A program made the translations under genes and the position numbers. DNA of 64,000 nt from Symbiobacterium sp040797425 (lineage in GTDB: Bacteria > Bacillota > Sulfobacillia > Symbiobacteriales > Symbiobacteriaceae). This document shows positions 8,174 to 16,930 of this stretch, piece after piece (positions within the stretch are counted from its first letter, which is position 1; each line of letters opens with the position of its first letter). The stretch lies in the NCBI RefSeq assembly GCF_040797425.1, contig NZ_JBFNEH010000010.1, positions 1 to 64,000 on the forward strand. Direction: 5' to 3'. Below the pieces are notes generated by a model. It did not search any database, was not told where the DNA came from, and saw only the letters and a list, made by a program, of their open reading frames with translations.

Positions 8174-8569
8174 ATGAGTCTGCCCCAGCGTCATCCCTTT
8201 CGGTTCGTCGAGCCCGGGCGGGTGGCGGTGGAGGGCGATCGGGCGACGCTGACCTGGCAGGCCGGCCCCGACTCGGTCTGGTACCGCGAGGGGGAGGTTC
8301 CCCTCTTCGTGCTGCTGGAACTGGTGGGTCAGACCGCCGAGATCTGCCTGCGCCGCGCCTGCGCCGACCGCATTCCCGCCGGCGCCCGGCTGCTCCTGGG
8401 GGGCGTGGAGCAGATCGTCTGCGCCGAACCGCCCCCGCCGGGCGTGCCGCTGGTGGTGGCCGTGCGGCTGGAGGCGGCGCTGGAGCGGCTCTTTCGCAGC
8501 AGCGGGAGCGTGCAGCTGGACGGCCGGCCGGTGCTGACCGGGGTCTGGCTGCACGCCCTGGCGCCGTGA
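8174..8569 (+). CDS. Dehydratase-like hotdog protein without catalytic His
   Basis: A 131-residue protein resembling FabZ. It starts with a HPFRFVE segment like the HRYPFLLxD of FabZ and has the central helix region with LLELVGQTAE. The FabZ motif GHFPxxPxxPGVL is missing; the same position reads REGEVPLFVL, so the catalytic His is absent. It may be an inactive partner of the complete FabZ-like protein at 15234, similar in principle to paired dehydratases in aryl-polyene pathways. A different hotdog function is possible. Confidence 0.6.
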   Translation: MSLPQRHPFRFVEPGRVAVEGDRATLTWQAGPDSVWYREGEVPLFVLLELVGQTAEICLRRACADRIPAGARLLLGGVEQIVCAEPPPPGVPLVVAVRLEAALERLFRSSGSVQLDGRPVLTGVWLHALAP

Positions 8570-8584
8570 AGGGAGGTGGGAGGC

Positions 8585-9493
8585 GTGCCTGTCGCCTCCG
8601 TGATCATACCGGTTTACGAGCACGCGGAGCGCCTGCGGCTGACCCTGGCGAGCCTGGCCGCCCAGCGGTGCGACTGGGCGCAGGTGGAGGTGATCGTCGT
8701 GGACGACGGCTCCACCGAAGACATCGCCGCCGTGGCCCGGGCGGCCCGGCTGCCCGTGCGGTACCACTGCCGGCCCCATGCGGGGCGGGCGGCCACCCGC
8801 AACGCCGGGGTGGAGCTGGCTCGCGCGGACCTGCTGCTCTTCGTGGACGCCGATCTGTGGCTGCCCCCCGACTTTGTGGCGGCGCACCTGGAGGTGCACC
8901 GGCGGGGCGAGGCGGACCTGGCGATCGGGCGGTTGCGGCACATCGCCGCCGAGAACTTCCCGGCGGTGCGGGATCTGCTGGAGGCCGGGGCGCCCGCTTC
9001 CGCTCTGGAGCCCCTCACCCGGGAGGAGGACTACCTACGGCTGCTGGAGGCCGTCTACCTGCACGAGCGCAGGCGGCGGCTGATGCCCTGGATCAGCTGC
9101 CTGTTCAGCAACACTTCGGTCCGGCGCGACCTGATCGAGGCGGTGGGCGGCTTCGACGAGTCGTTCTCCGGGTGGGGCCTGGAGGACATCGAACTGGGGT
9201 GGCGCCTGTTCCGTGCGGGCGCCCGGTTCACGTACCTCCCCCATGTGACCAGCTTCCACCTGGACCATGCCGCCGACGGGGATGCGATGGTCCAGGACAT
9301 GGTGCGGAACCTGAAGCGCTTTCTGCAGCGCCACCCGTACCCCGAGATCCGGCTCTACCGCCGGTTCCTGGCCGGCTTCGTGAGTCTGGAGCAACTGGAG
9401 CGGGCCTATGCCGGCGAGCCGCTGGACGATGCGCCGCCGGGCCCCGGGGAGACGCTGTTCAAGCCCCTGGCCTACTCCCAGTTGAAGTCGTGA
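8585..9493 (+). CDS. Family 2 glycosyltransferase
   Basis: A 302-residue GT-A fold glycosyltransferase with N-terminal VIIPVYEH, VIVVDDGST near residue 38, RNAGVELAR, the metal-binding FVDADLW (Asp88 and Asp90) and the acceptor-side GWGLEDIELGWR carrying the catalytic acid pair. The GTG at 8585 follows GGGAGGTGGGAGG. It lacks membrane segments. It probably adds one sugar from a nucleotide sugar to the lipid-like product. Together with the PIG-L deacetylase it suggests a glycosylated or aminosugar-bearing compound. Confidence 0.85.
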   Translation: MPVASVIIPVYEHAERLRLTLASLAAQRCDWAQVEVIVVDDGSTEDIAAVARAARLPVRYHCRPHAGRAATRNAGVELARADLLLFVDADLWLPPDFVAAHLEVHRRGEADLAIGRLRHIAAENFPAVRDLLEAGAPASALEPLTREEDYLRLLEAVYLHERRRRLMPWISCLFSNTSVRRDLIEAVGGFDESFSGWGLEDIELGWRLFRAGARFTYLPHVTSFHLDHAADGDAMVQDMVRNLKRFLQRHPYPEIRLYRRFLAGFVSLEQLERAYAGEPLDDAPPGPGETLFKPLAYSQLKS

Positions 9494-9512
9494 AAGGAGA
9501 TGGCAAACGGCC

Positions 9513-10718
9513 TTGTACAAGGTTGCGCTGCGAAACCTGGCCCGGCAGGTCCGGCGGACGCTGCTGGTGAGCGCCATCTACGCCGTGGCGATGGCCAGCC
9601 TCGTCCTCAACGCCAGCGTCGCCGGCGGCATCGCGCAGATGATCGACGACTCCGTGCAGACCCACCTGACCGGCCAGGTGCTCATCAAGAGTGCGGAGAA
9701 CCGGGCGCAGCTGGGCAAGCTCCACGCCGGCAAGATCGCCCCCATCGAGGACTGGCCGGCCGTGGAGGAGGCGCTGGCCGACGTGGAGGGCGTGGAGGGC
9801 ATCATGAAGCGGGTCAGCTTCTCCGCCATGCTCGCTCACGATGAGAGCCGGACGTTCGTCACGGTCTACGCCCACCAGACGGCGGGGCGCGAGGTCGTCC
9901 CCTACCGGCTCGCGGCGGGCGAGTTCCTGGGCGGCGAGCGGGGCGGCGCGCTGCTCAGCCCCGGCGTGGCCGACCGGCTGGGCGTGGCGCCGGGCGACCG
10001 CGTCACCCTGCTGGCCACCGACCGGTCGGGACTGCCGCAGACGCTGGAGCTGACCGTGCGCGGGCTCGTCGACACCACCGAGTTCGGCCTCTTCCGGGGC
10101 ACGGAGGTCCACGTGGAGTGGGACGACGCGCAGGAGCTCTTCGGCCTGGACGGGGCGCCCACCGAGTACCTGGTGGCGGTCCCCGATGCGGATGAGGCTG
10201 CCGCCGCCCTCACGGCGGCGCTCCGGGACGGGGAAGTGGCCGTCCAGCCCTGGCACGTCGCCGGCGAGGAGTTCCTGAAAAACCGGATGCAGCTCCGCAT
10301 GTCAGTTCTGGGCATGTTCGGTCTCTTCGCCGTGGTCATCGCGGCGCTGGTCTTCAACATCGTGCAGCTGCAGGTGCGGGAGCGCATTCGGGAGATCGGC
10401 ACGATGAGCGCCCTGGGCATGACCTGGGGGCAGATTCTGCGGCTGCTCCTCACCGAGACCGCCCTCCTGGGGCTAATCACGACCCTCGGCACCGGCGCCC
10501 TCACCTACCTGGCCGTGCTGCTGATCGGACGGGCAGGCATCCACTGGGGCACGGCGCCGGCCTCCATTTTCGGCAGCACCGTGCTGGTGCCCACCGTCTC
10601 CCCCGCCGTGGTGCTTCTCTTCGCCGCCAGCCTCACCCTCATGGGCATGATCGGCGCCGTGTTCCCTTCGGCGGCGGCGGCGCGGACCCCGCCGGCGGAG
10701 ACCCTGCGTGCGATGTGA
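9513..10718 (+). CDS. FtsX/LolC-type ABC transporter permease 1
   Basis: A 401-residue permease with the MacB/LolC topology: one N-terminal membrane helix after YKVALRNLARQVRRT, a large extracytoplasmic domain (about residues 45-260), then three C-terminal helices around LFAVVIAALVF, LLLTETALLGL and AVVLLFAAS. The pattern VRERIREIGTMSALGM is characteristic of FtsX-like permeases. A TTG start is used. A paralogous permease and a LolD-like ATPase follow, so the three genes make one complete LolCDE/MacB-type transporter, likely for the cluster product. Confidence 0.85.
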   Translation: MYKVALRNLARQVRRTLLVSAIYAVAMASLVLNASVAGGIAQMIDDSVQTHLTGQVLIKSAENRAQLGKLHAGKIAPIEDWPAVEEALADVEGVEGIMKRVSFSAMLAHDESRTFVTVYAHQTAGREVVPYRLAAGEFLGGERGGALLSPGVADRLGVAPGDRVTLLATDRSGLPQTLELTVRGLVDTTEFGLFRGTEVHVEWDDAQELFGLDGAPTEYLVAVPDADEAAAALTAALRDGEVAVQPWHVAGEEFLKNRMQLRMSVLGMFGLFAVVIAALVFNIVQLQVRERIREIGTMSALGMTWGQILRLLLTETALLGLITTLGTGALTYLAVLLIGRAGIHWGTAPASIFGSTVLVPTVSPAVVLLFAASLTLMGMIGAVFPSAAAARTPPAETLRAM

Positions 10719-10740
10719 CGCGGAGAGGAGGGCGGCTCCC

Positions 10741-11952
10741 ATGGTGCTCAGGCTTGCGTTGCGAAACCTGTGGCGGCAGCGCCGCCGGATGGGCGTGATC
10801 GGGTTCACGCTGACGGTCGGCGCACTGCTCATTCTCGTCGGGCTCGCCTTTGTGAACGGCATGGAGCGGAACTGGCTCAACCTCATCACCGGCACGATGG
10901 TGGGCGACCTGGGCGTGACCTCCCCCGGCGACGACAAGTTGGTCCTCTTCTCCACGCGCGATCTGGTCCGGGCCGCCCGGGAGACCGAGGGCGTGGAGGT
11001 CGCCGAGCGCATCGAGTTCAACGGGATGCTGGTGAAGGACGAGCGCAGCGCCCCGGCCTCCGTGCGGGGCATCGACGTGGAGACGGAGTGGCGCCTGCTC
11101 CGGACCCTCCAGAACGCGACCGGCGACAAGCTGGGGCTCGTCGCCCGGCCGGGCGAGAAGGTGCCCGTGGCCATCAGCCCGCAGATGGCCGCCGACCTGG
11201 AGGTGGAGGTCGGCGCGGAACTGACGCTGACGGGGATGACGGTCGACGGCGCGGGCTTCGCCGAGGAGGTGCGGGTGGCCTACATCTTCGAGGGCAACGT
11301 GAAGAACGCCGCCCTGGACCTGTGGGTCCTCATGCCGCTGGACGACGCCCGGCGCCTCATCGGCGCGTCGGGCTCGGTGGCCAACGCCGTGCGGGTCTTC
11401 CTGCCCGACCCCGAGGCCGAGGCGACCGTGCGGGCGGCCCTGGAGGCGGCCGTGGGCGACCGCGAGCTCAGCGTGCGGTCGTGGCGGGAGACCGATGAGG
11501 CGGACTGGATGACCAGCGTGTACGTGTGGAAGGGCGTGCTCTACTTCTTCGTCGGCATGCTGGCCCTCCTGATCGTGATGGGCACCTTCGGCGTCGTCTC
11601 CGCCACCACCCTGGAGCGCATGCGCGAGGTGGGAACCATGCGGGCCATCGGCATGACGCCGCTGCAGGCCTTCGGGGTGCTCGTGGCGGAGCTGCTCCTG
11701 GTAGGCGTGTTGGCGGGCGCCGTGGCGGTGGGGCTCGCCCTGGTCATCCTGGCGCTCACCCGCGGCGGCGTGGAGGCCACCACCGAGGCCATGGCCCTCT
11801 CGTTCGGCGGGCGCTGGCTCTACCCCACGCTCTCCGCCGGCGTGCTGGCGGCCGGCTTTGTGTTCACCGTGACGCTGGCCGTGGTGTCCGGCCTCGCACC
11901 GATCAGCCGCTCTGCCACCGTGCGGGAGATCGATGCGCTCCGACATCTCTAA
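10741..11952 (+). CDS. FtsX/LolC-type ABC transporter permease 2
   Basis: A 403-residue paralog of the preceding permease with the same topology: an N-terminal helix after LRLALRNLWRQRRR, an extracytoplasmic domain, then three helices near LYFFVGMLALLIVM, LVAELLLVGVLAG and AAGFVFTVTLAV. The LERMREVGTMRAIGMT coupling segment is conserved. The ATG at 10741 follows GAGAGGAGG. It should form the heterodimeric membrane part of the exporter with the first permease. Confidence 0.86.
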   Translation: MVLRLALRNLWRQRRRMGVIGFTLTVGALLILVGLAFVNGMERNWLNLITGTMVGDLGVTSPGDDKLVLFSTRDLVRAARETEGVEVAERIEFNGMLVKDERSAPASVRGIDVETEWRLLRTLQNATGDKLGLVARPGEKVPVAISPQMAADLEVEVGAELTLTGMTVDGAGFAEEVRVAYIFEGNVKNAALDLWVLMPLDDARRLIGASGSVANAVRVFLPDPEAEATVRAALEAAVGDRELSVRSWRETDEADWMTSVYVWKGVLYFFVGMLALLIVMGTFGVVSATTLERMREVGTMRAIGMTPLQAFGVLVAELLLVGVLAGAVAVGLALVILALTRGGVEATTEAMALSFGGRWLYPTLSAGVLAAGFVFTVTLAVVSGLAPISRSATVREIDALRHL

Positions 11953-11977
11953 GGCTGTACGAGGGTGAGGGATTCCC

Positions 11978-12673
11978 GTGATCGAGCTTCGCAAGGTGAC
12001 GAAGCAGTACGCGCTGGGCAAGGTGACCGTACACGCCCTCAGAGGGGTGACGCTCGACATCTCCGCCGGGGAGTTCGTGTGCGTCGCCGGTCCGTCCGGG
12101 TCCGGAAAGTCCACTTTGCTCAACCTGATCGGCCTCCTGGACCGGCCCACGTCCGGCACGATTACGGTGAACGGCGTGCGCGTGGACGAACTGGGGTCGA
12201 CCCGGAGGGCGCTGTTCCGCCGGCAGCACATCGGCTTCATCTTCCAGCACTTCAACCTGCTGCCCGTCCTCAACGTGTACGAGAATGTCGAGTTCCCGCT
12301 GCTGGTGGCCGGCCGGGCCACGCGGGAGATGCGCCGCCGCGTGGACGAGCTCATCGAGGCGGTGGGGCTGAAGGAGTTCGTCCGGCACCGCCCCGACGAG
12401 CTCTCCGGCGGGCAGCGGCAGCGGGTGGCCATCGCCCGGGCGCTGGTGCTGGAGCCGACGCTGGTGCTGGCCGACGAGCCCACCGCCAGCCTCGACTCCC
12501 ACACCGCCCTGCAGATCATCGAGCTCATGACCAAGCTGAACCGGGAGAAGGGGATCACCTTCCTCTTCTCGACCCACGACGAGCGCGTGATGCGGCGCGC
12601 CTCCCGCCTGCTCATGCTGCGCGACGGGACCATCGAGGGCGACCAGGCGCGCCTCGCCGGAGAGGGGGGCTAG
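11978..12673 (+). CDS. LolD/MacB-type ABC ATPase
   Basis: A 231-residue ATPase with Walker A GPSGSGKST near residue 39, Q-loop FIFQHFNLL, signature LSGGQRQRVAIARAL, Walker B VLADEPTASLD and an H-loop STHD. The Leu-Leu-Pro segment after the Q-loop is typical of LolD. It powers the two FtsX-like permeases encoded just upstream. A GTG start is used. All catalytic residues are present. Confidence 0.9.
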   Translation: MIELRKVTKQYALGKVTVHALRGVTLDISAGEFVCVAGPSGSGKSTLLNLIGLLDRPTSGTITVNGVRVDELGSTRRALFRRQHIGFIFQHFNLLPVLNVYENVEFPLLVAGRATREMRRRVDELIEAVGLKEFVRHRPDELSGGQRQRVAIARALVLEPTLVLADEPTASLDSHTALQIIELMTKLNREKGITFLFSTHDERVMRRASRLLMLRDGTIEGDQARLAGEGG

Positions 12674-12676
12674 GCC

Positions 12677-14125
12677 GTGCCGGAGGCCCACTTCGACGTG
12701 GCCGTCATCGGGGCGGGCATGGCGGGGCTGACGGCGGCGGCCCTGCTGGCGGCCGAGGGCCGCAGGGTGCTGGTGGCGGAGCAGCGGGACGTGGTGGGCG
12801 GGTACTATTCCGCCTTCCAGGCGGAGGGCGCCCACTTCGACCTGGCCATCTCGTACATGCTCTCCTGCGGCGAGGGCGACGTGGTCCAGCGCCTCCTGGA
12901 GCGGGTGGGCCTCGCCGGGGAGCTGCGCTTCCAGCCCCTGGAGGTCATCGACCAGATCTACCTGCCGGGCGTGGAGCTGAAGATCCGCCCCGGCCGCGCC
13001 GGCTTCGTCGGGGCGCTCACCGAGGCGTTTCCGCACCAGCGCCGCGAGATCGAGCAGCTGGCCGACTGGCTGGAGCTCTTCATGCGGGGCGCGGAGGCCG
13101 AGCGGCGGGACGGCGAGGCCATGCGGCTCTTCCTGCAGGGCTACCGCCGGACCTACGAGGAATTCCTGGCGGAGCGGATCTCTGACCCCCGGCTGCGGGC
13201 CGTGCTGGCCCTGCGCATCCAGGCCGACCCCGCCTCCCTGATGATCATGGCCGGCTTCGTGGTGGAGTGCTACTTCAAGGGCATGTACTACCTGCCCGGC
13301 GGGACGCACCGCCTGCCCCTGGCCCTGGCCGGGGTGCTGACCCGGAGCGGTGGCGCGGTGCGCACCGGCGCGGAGGTCGTGCGCCTGGAGACGGAGGGCG
13401 ACCGGGTGCGGGCCCTGGTGCTGCGGGATGGCGAGCGGATCACGGCCGACGCCTTCGTCGCCAACGGCGACGTGTTCCGCCTCTGCGACGAGCTGCTGGC
13501 CGGGGCGGCGCCCGAGTCCTTCCGCCGCTCGCTGGAAGGGAGGCCCATCGGCCACTCCTCGCTCTCGCTCTACCTGCTGACGGAGGGGCTCGATCTGGAC
13601 CGGTTCCGGGGCGGCCGCATCTACCTCTGCAACAGCCACGACATCTTCGGGATCTACCGGGAGATCGAGGCGGGCCGGATTCCCGCCGAGACGGTGATCA
13701 AGGTGCACATCCCCACGCTGAGCGACCCCTCGCTCGCTCCGCCCGGCCACCACATCGTGCGCATCGAGACCGACCTGCTCCTCGACCCGTCCGAGTCCAC
13801 ACCCGAGCAGGTCTACGCCGAGGAGCTGCCGGAGCAGCTGCTCGACCGGGTGGAGGCGCGCCTCATCCCCGGCCTCCGCGCCCACACGCGCTGGCGCCGG
13901 GTGATCACGCCCCGGGGCTTCCGGGCCCTGATCGGCCACACCCGGGGCTCCGGCACCGGCTGGGCCCACACCGTGCCCAACCTCGTGCTCCGGCCTTTCC
14001 CTCAGAACACGCCCTTCCGGAACCTCTTCGTGGCCGGCCAGTGGGGCTCGTTCGGGTCGGGACTGCGGCAGCTGGTGCTCTCGGGCAGCAAGGCGGCCGA
14101 AGCGGTGCAACGTTCTCTCGCATAG
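12677..14125 (+). CDS. CrtI/phytoene-desaturase-like FAD oxidoreductase
   Basis: A 482-residue flavoprotein with the Rossmann dinucleotide motif VIGAGMAGLTAAALLA at residue 9 and the following VVGGYYSAF, a middle domain containing MYYLPGGTHRLPLAL, and the C-terminal NLFVAGQWGSFGSGL that closes the FAD site in CrtI-type amine-oxidase-superfamily enzymes. Relatives desaturate, saturate or isomerise polyene chains. In a KS/ACP cluster the likely substrate is a polyene-like acyl chain (inference). Similar desaturase-like genes occur in other unusual fatty-acid-derived clusters. Confidence 0.8.
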   Translation: MPEAHFDVAVIGAGMAGLTAAALLAAEGRRVLVAEQRDVVGGYYSAFQAEGAHFDLAISYMLSCGEGDVVQRLLERVGLAGELRFQPLEVIDQIYLPGVELKIRPGRAGFVGALTEAFPHQRREIEQLADWLELFMRGAEAERRDGEAMRLFLQGYRRTYEEFLAERISDPRLRAVLALRIQADPASLMIMAGFVVECYFKGMYYLPGGTHRLPLALAGVLTRSGGAVRTGAEVVRLETEGDRVRALVLRDGERITADAFVANGDVFRLCDELLAGAAPESFRRSLEGRPIGHSSLSLYLLTEGLDLDRFRGGRIYLCNSHDIFGIYREIEAGRIPAETVIKVHIPTLSDPSLAPPGHHIVRIETDLLLDPSESTPEQVYAEELPEQLLDRVEARLIPGLRAHTRWRRVITPRGFRALIGHTRGSGTGWAHTVPNLVLRPFPQNTPFRNLFVAGQWGSFGSGLRQLVLSGSKAAEAVQRSLA

Positions 14126-14140
14126 GGGGTGCCGTGGGAG

Positions 14141-15229
14141 ATGCAGGGGATTGTCGTGACCGGGATCGGCGTCGTCTCCGCCGCGGGGCTCGGGACCGAG
14201 GCGTTCTGGGAGGCCTGCGTGCAGGGCACGCCGCCCGGGGGTGAGTCCGTCCGGCTGCCCGACCTGTCGCTGGACCCGTTCACGGCGGGCGTGGGCATGC
14301 GCCGGATGGAGCGCTTTTCGAAGCTGGTCCTGGCCGCCGGGAGCCTGGCCCTGGCCGACGCCGACCTGGCGGACGGGGGCCGGGAAGTGGTGCCCCGGGA
14401 CCGGATCGGGTCGGTGGTGACCACAGTCTACGGGCCCATCAACGTGACGGTGAAGTACCTGGACGAGCTGATCCGGCTGGGCCCGGACCAGGTGAGCCCG
14501 ATCTACTTCCAGCAGACCGTGATGAACGTGGCCAGCGGCCAGCTCTCCATCAAGTTCCAGCTGCAGGGGGTCAGCTCCACCCTCGTCGGCAGCTCGTCGG
14601 TGGCCTACGCGGTGGACCTGCTGCGGTTCAACCGGGCCGACGTGGTGCTGGCCATCGGCGTCGAGGAGCTGTGCGAGCAGGTGCTCCACGCCTACCGGCA
14701 CGCCGGGCTGCTCACGCACATGGCCCTGGGGGAGGGCTGCGGGGTGCTGGTGCTGGAGCGGGCGGAGCACGCGGCGCGGCGGGGGGCGCGGGTCTACGGC
14801 GAGATCGTGGACTACGCGACCTACGCCGACCGCCTCATGAACCGGCACGTCGGCGTGCTGGAGGCGGGCGGCGAGTCGGCCCTGGCCCTCACGATGGGCC
14901 GGTGGACGGCAGAGGGACAGGTCCCCGCGGCCGGGGTCGGGCTGGTGAGCCGCCTGGGCAACGGCGCCCCGGCGGTGGAGGAGGCCGAGCGGGAACTGGT
15001 GGAGCGCTTCTACCCGGGGGCGGCCGCACTGGCGGTGAAGCGCACGTTCGGCGAGACGCTGGGTGCGGCGGAGGTGTTCAGCCTCATCGGCGCCCTGCTC
15101 AGCCTGCAGCGGGAGGCGGTGCCCGTCGGGGGCGGGAAGGTGACTCCCCTTCGGGGCTCGCACGCCGTGGTCAACAGCCTGTTCGTGGGCGGAAGCGTGA
15201 ACTCGTGGCTGCTGAGGAGGGCAGGGTGA
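14141..15229 (+). CDS. KS-like chain-length-factor partner, catalytically dead
   Basis: A 362-residue thiolase-fold protein related to KAS II at its N-terminus (IVVTGIGVVSAAGLGTE). The catalytic Cys position is occupied within LVGSSSVAYA (residues about 148-156) by Ser. The first catalytic His motif is lost (VSRLGNGAP in its place) and the second His is replaced in AVKRTFGETLGAAE, although the Lys remains. This pattern is expected for a chain-length-factor subunit pairing with the active KS at 4930. The ATG at 14141 is used; a GTG at 14129 is possible. It overlaps nothing and is followed by FabZ after four bases. Confidence 0.8.
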   Translation: MQGIVVTGIGVVSAAGLGTEAFWEACVQGTPPGGESVRLPDLSLDPFTAGVGMRRMERFSKLVLAAGSLALADADLADGGREVVPRDRIGSVVTTVYGPINVTVKYLDELIRLGPDQVSPIYFQQTVMNVASGQLSIKFQLQGVSSTLVGSSSVAYAVDLLRFNRADVVLAIGVEELCEQVLHAYRHAGLLTHMALGEGCGVLVLERAEHAARRGARVYGEIVDYATYADRLMNRHVGVLEAGGESALALTMGRWTAEGQVPAAGVGLVSRLGNGAPAVEEAERELVERFYPGAAALAVKRTFGETLGAAEVFSLIGALLSLQREAVPVGGGKVTPLRGSHAVVNSLFVGGSVNSWLLRRAG

Positions 15230-15233
15230 CGGC

Positions 15234-15656
15234 ATGTCCATCGCGCAGATCATGGCGGCCCTGCCGCACCGCTACCCGTTCCTGCTCCTCGACCGGCTGC
15301 TGACGGTGGAGCCCGGCGTGCGGGTGGTGGGGCTGAAGAACGTGACCATCAACGAGCCCTACTTCGCGGGCCACTTCCCCGACGAGCCGGTGGTGCCCGG
15401 CGTGCTGCTCCTGGAGGCGATGGCCCAGTGCGGGGGGTTCCTGTTCGAGGTGGAGGGGCGGCGCGGCTACATCGCCGCCATCGACAAGGCCCGGTTCGTG
15501 CGGCCGGTCGTCCCGGGCGACCAGCTCATCATCGAGATGCGCCTGCTGCAGCGCCTGGGTGACCTCGCCAGGGCCGCCGGGGAGGCGAAGGTCGACGGGC
15601 AGCGGGCGGCCACGGCCGAGATCACCTACCGGTTCCGGGAGGTGAGCGGCGCGTGA
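15234..15656 (+). CDS. FabZ-like 3-hydroxyacyl-ACP dehydratase
   Basis: A 140-residue single hotdog-domain protein with the full FabZ signature: PHRYPFLLLDR at residue 11, GHFPDEPVVPGVLLLEAMAQ with catalytic His47 and Glu61, and a C-terminal sheet ending ITYRFRE. It removes water from 3-hydroxyacyl-ACP to give the trans-2-enoyl chain. No enoyl reductase of FabI type was seen in the operon, so double bonds may be retained. It may act with the His-less hotdog protein at 8174. Confidence 0.88.
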   Translation: MSIAQIMAALPHRYPFLLLDRLLTVEPGVRVVGLKNVTINEPYFAGHFPDEPVVPGVLLLEAMAQCGGFLFEVEGRRGYIAAIDKARFVRPVVPGDQLIIEMRLLQRLGDLARAAGEAKVDGQRAATAEITYRFREVSGA

Positions 15657-15743
15657 GCCCGCTCCGGCCGCCGGTGGGAGGCGCGGGAGGGCGCCCGGCC
15701 ATGGAGCGCGGACAGGCCCCCGCGGCGGCCGGGGCGTTGGGAC

Positions 15744-15776
15744 GGCGGCCCTCCGGAGGCAGAGGCGGAGGGCGCC
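15744..15776 (+). promoter_or_regulatory. Hairpin inside the operon between FabZ and the GGR-like gene
   Basis: GCCCTCCG (15748-15755) pairs with CGGAGGGC (15766-15773), extended outside by GGC/GCC with one bulged base. The 144-base gap is among the largest inside the plus-strand operon. There is no T-tract, so an RNA-processing or attenuation element is more likely than a terminator. Confidence 0.35.
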
Positions 15777-15800
15777 CCAGAATCGAGGGAGGTGCGGTGA

Positions 15801-16925
15801 TTGACCCGAGTGGATTCCTGGGACGTGGTGGTGGTCGGGGGCGGACCCGGCGGGGCGATGGCCGCCAAGAAGCTGGCAGAGGCGGGCCTCAGGACGCTGC
15901 TGGTGGAGCGCATGCCCCTGCCCCGGGACAAAACCTGCGGCGGCTTTATCTCAAAGGAGACGCAGGAGCTGATCCGGGCCGAGTTCGGGGTGGCGGTGCC
16001 CCACGTGCTGGCGTGCAAGCCGCAGCACTTCCACGGCGTGCGCGTCATCCCGTCGGGGACCTCCCGACGTTCCTTCGAGGTCAACCTGGGCACCGACGCG
16101 GCGATCAGCGTGTGGCGGCGCGACTTCGACTACTGGCTGCTCACGCTCTCCTGCCAGTACGGCGCGGTCGTCTGGGACGACTGCTCGCTGCGGGCGGTAC
16201 GGCGGGATGACGACGGAAGGCTCGTCGTTCAGCTGAAGCGGCGGGCCGACGACGGGCGCACCTACGAGGCGATCGAGGTCGCCTGCGACTACCTGGTGGG
16301 CGCCGACGGGGGCGGCAGCCTCGTGCGCAGCCTCGTCTACCCCGATCGGCAGGTGGTGCAGACCGTGAGCTATCAGGAGTACGTCGAGGGCGCCATCGAC
16401 CTGGATCCGCACTTTTACTACTACTTCATCGACCGGCGGGTGGCGCCCGGCACGGCCTGGTTCACGCAGAAGGACGGGCTCATCTGCATCGGCCTCGGCC
16501 ACTACGGGGGCACCAGCGTGGACGAGGCGCGCCAGCGGGTGGTCGACCACTTCTCCCGCTACTTCGGCCTGCGGATCGACAAGGTGGTGAAGAAGGAGGG
16601 CTGCATCGACCTGGTGGAGCGCACCCTGGTGAAGTTGCGGGAGGGGCGGCTCGAGTTCTTCCTGGGTCGCGCCGAGTGTCCCATCCTGCTGGTAGGCGAT
16701 GCGGCCGAGGTGATCGACCTGTACGGCGAGGGCATCCACAACGCCATGTACAGCGCGCGGCTGGCCGCAGAGGCCATCCTGGCCCACCGCGCCTCGGGCG
16801 GGGAGCGGCCCGTGGCGGCCTATTACTGGGAGGCGGCCGAGCCGTTCCTGGAAGTCCTGCGCGAGCGGTGGACGCGGTTCGTGCAGCAGTCGCCCCGCAG
16901 CCTGACGGGCGCGGCCAGGGGGTGA
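15801..16925 (+). CDS. Geranylgeranyl-reductase-like FAD oxidoreductase
   Basis: A 374-residue FAD protein with VVVGGGPGGAMAAKKLA at residue 10, a TCGG-containing segment near residue 50 (DKTCGGFISKE) and the second FAD motif LLVGDAAEVIDLYGEGI, which fits the geranylgeranyl reductase/halogenase-like group. These enzymes hydrogenate or oxidise lipid-like chains. The TTG at 15801 has ideal spacing from GGGAGG; a GTG at 15810 is also possible. In context it is one of several redox tailoring enzymes for the acyl product. Confidence 0.78.
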   Translation: MTRVDSWDVVVVGGGPGGAMAAKKLAEAGLRTLLVERMPLPRDKTCGGFISKETQELIRAEFGVAVPHVLACKPQHFHGVRVIPSGTSRRSFEVNLGTDAAISVWRRDFDYWLLTLSCQYGAVVWDDCSLRAVRRDDDGRLVVQLKRRADDGRTYEAIEVACDYLVGADGGGSLVRSLVYPDRQVVQTVSYQEYVEGAIDLDPHFYYYFIDRRVAPGTAWFTQKDGLICIGLGHYGGTSVDEARQRVVDHFSRYFGLRIDKVVKKEGCIDLVERTLVKLREGRLEFFLGRAECPILLVGDAAEVIDLYGEGIHNAMYSARLAAEAILAHRASGGERPVAAYYWEAAEPFLEVLRERWTRFVQQSPRSLTGAARG

Positions 16926-16930
16926 GGCGG

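Noticed and set aside
12677..14125. Carotenoid biosynthesis gene
   Set aside because: No phytoene synthase or other isoprenoid gene lies in the window, and the neighbours are all acyl-chain enzymes.
11903..15253. A 1116-codon minus-strand open frame
   Set aside because: It is antisense to four clearly functional genes (permease end, LolD-like ATPase, CrtI-like, KS-like); such frames are expected at this GC content.
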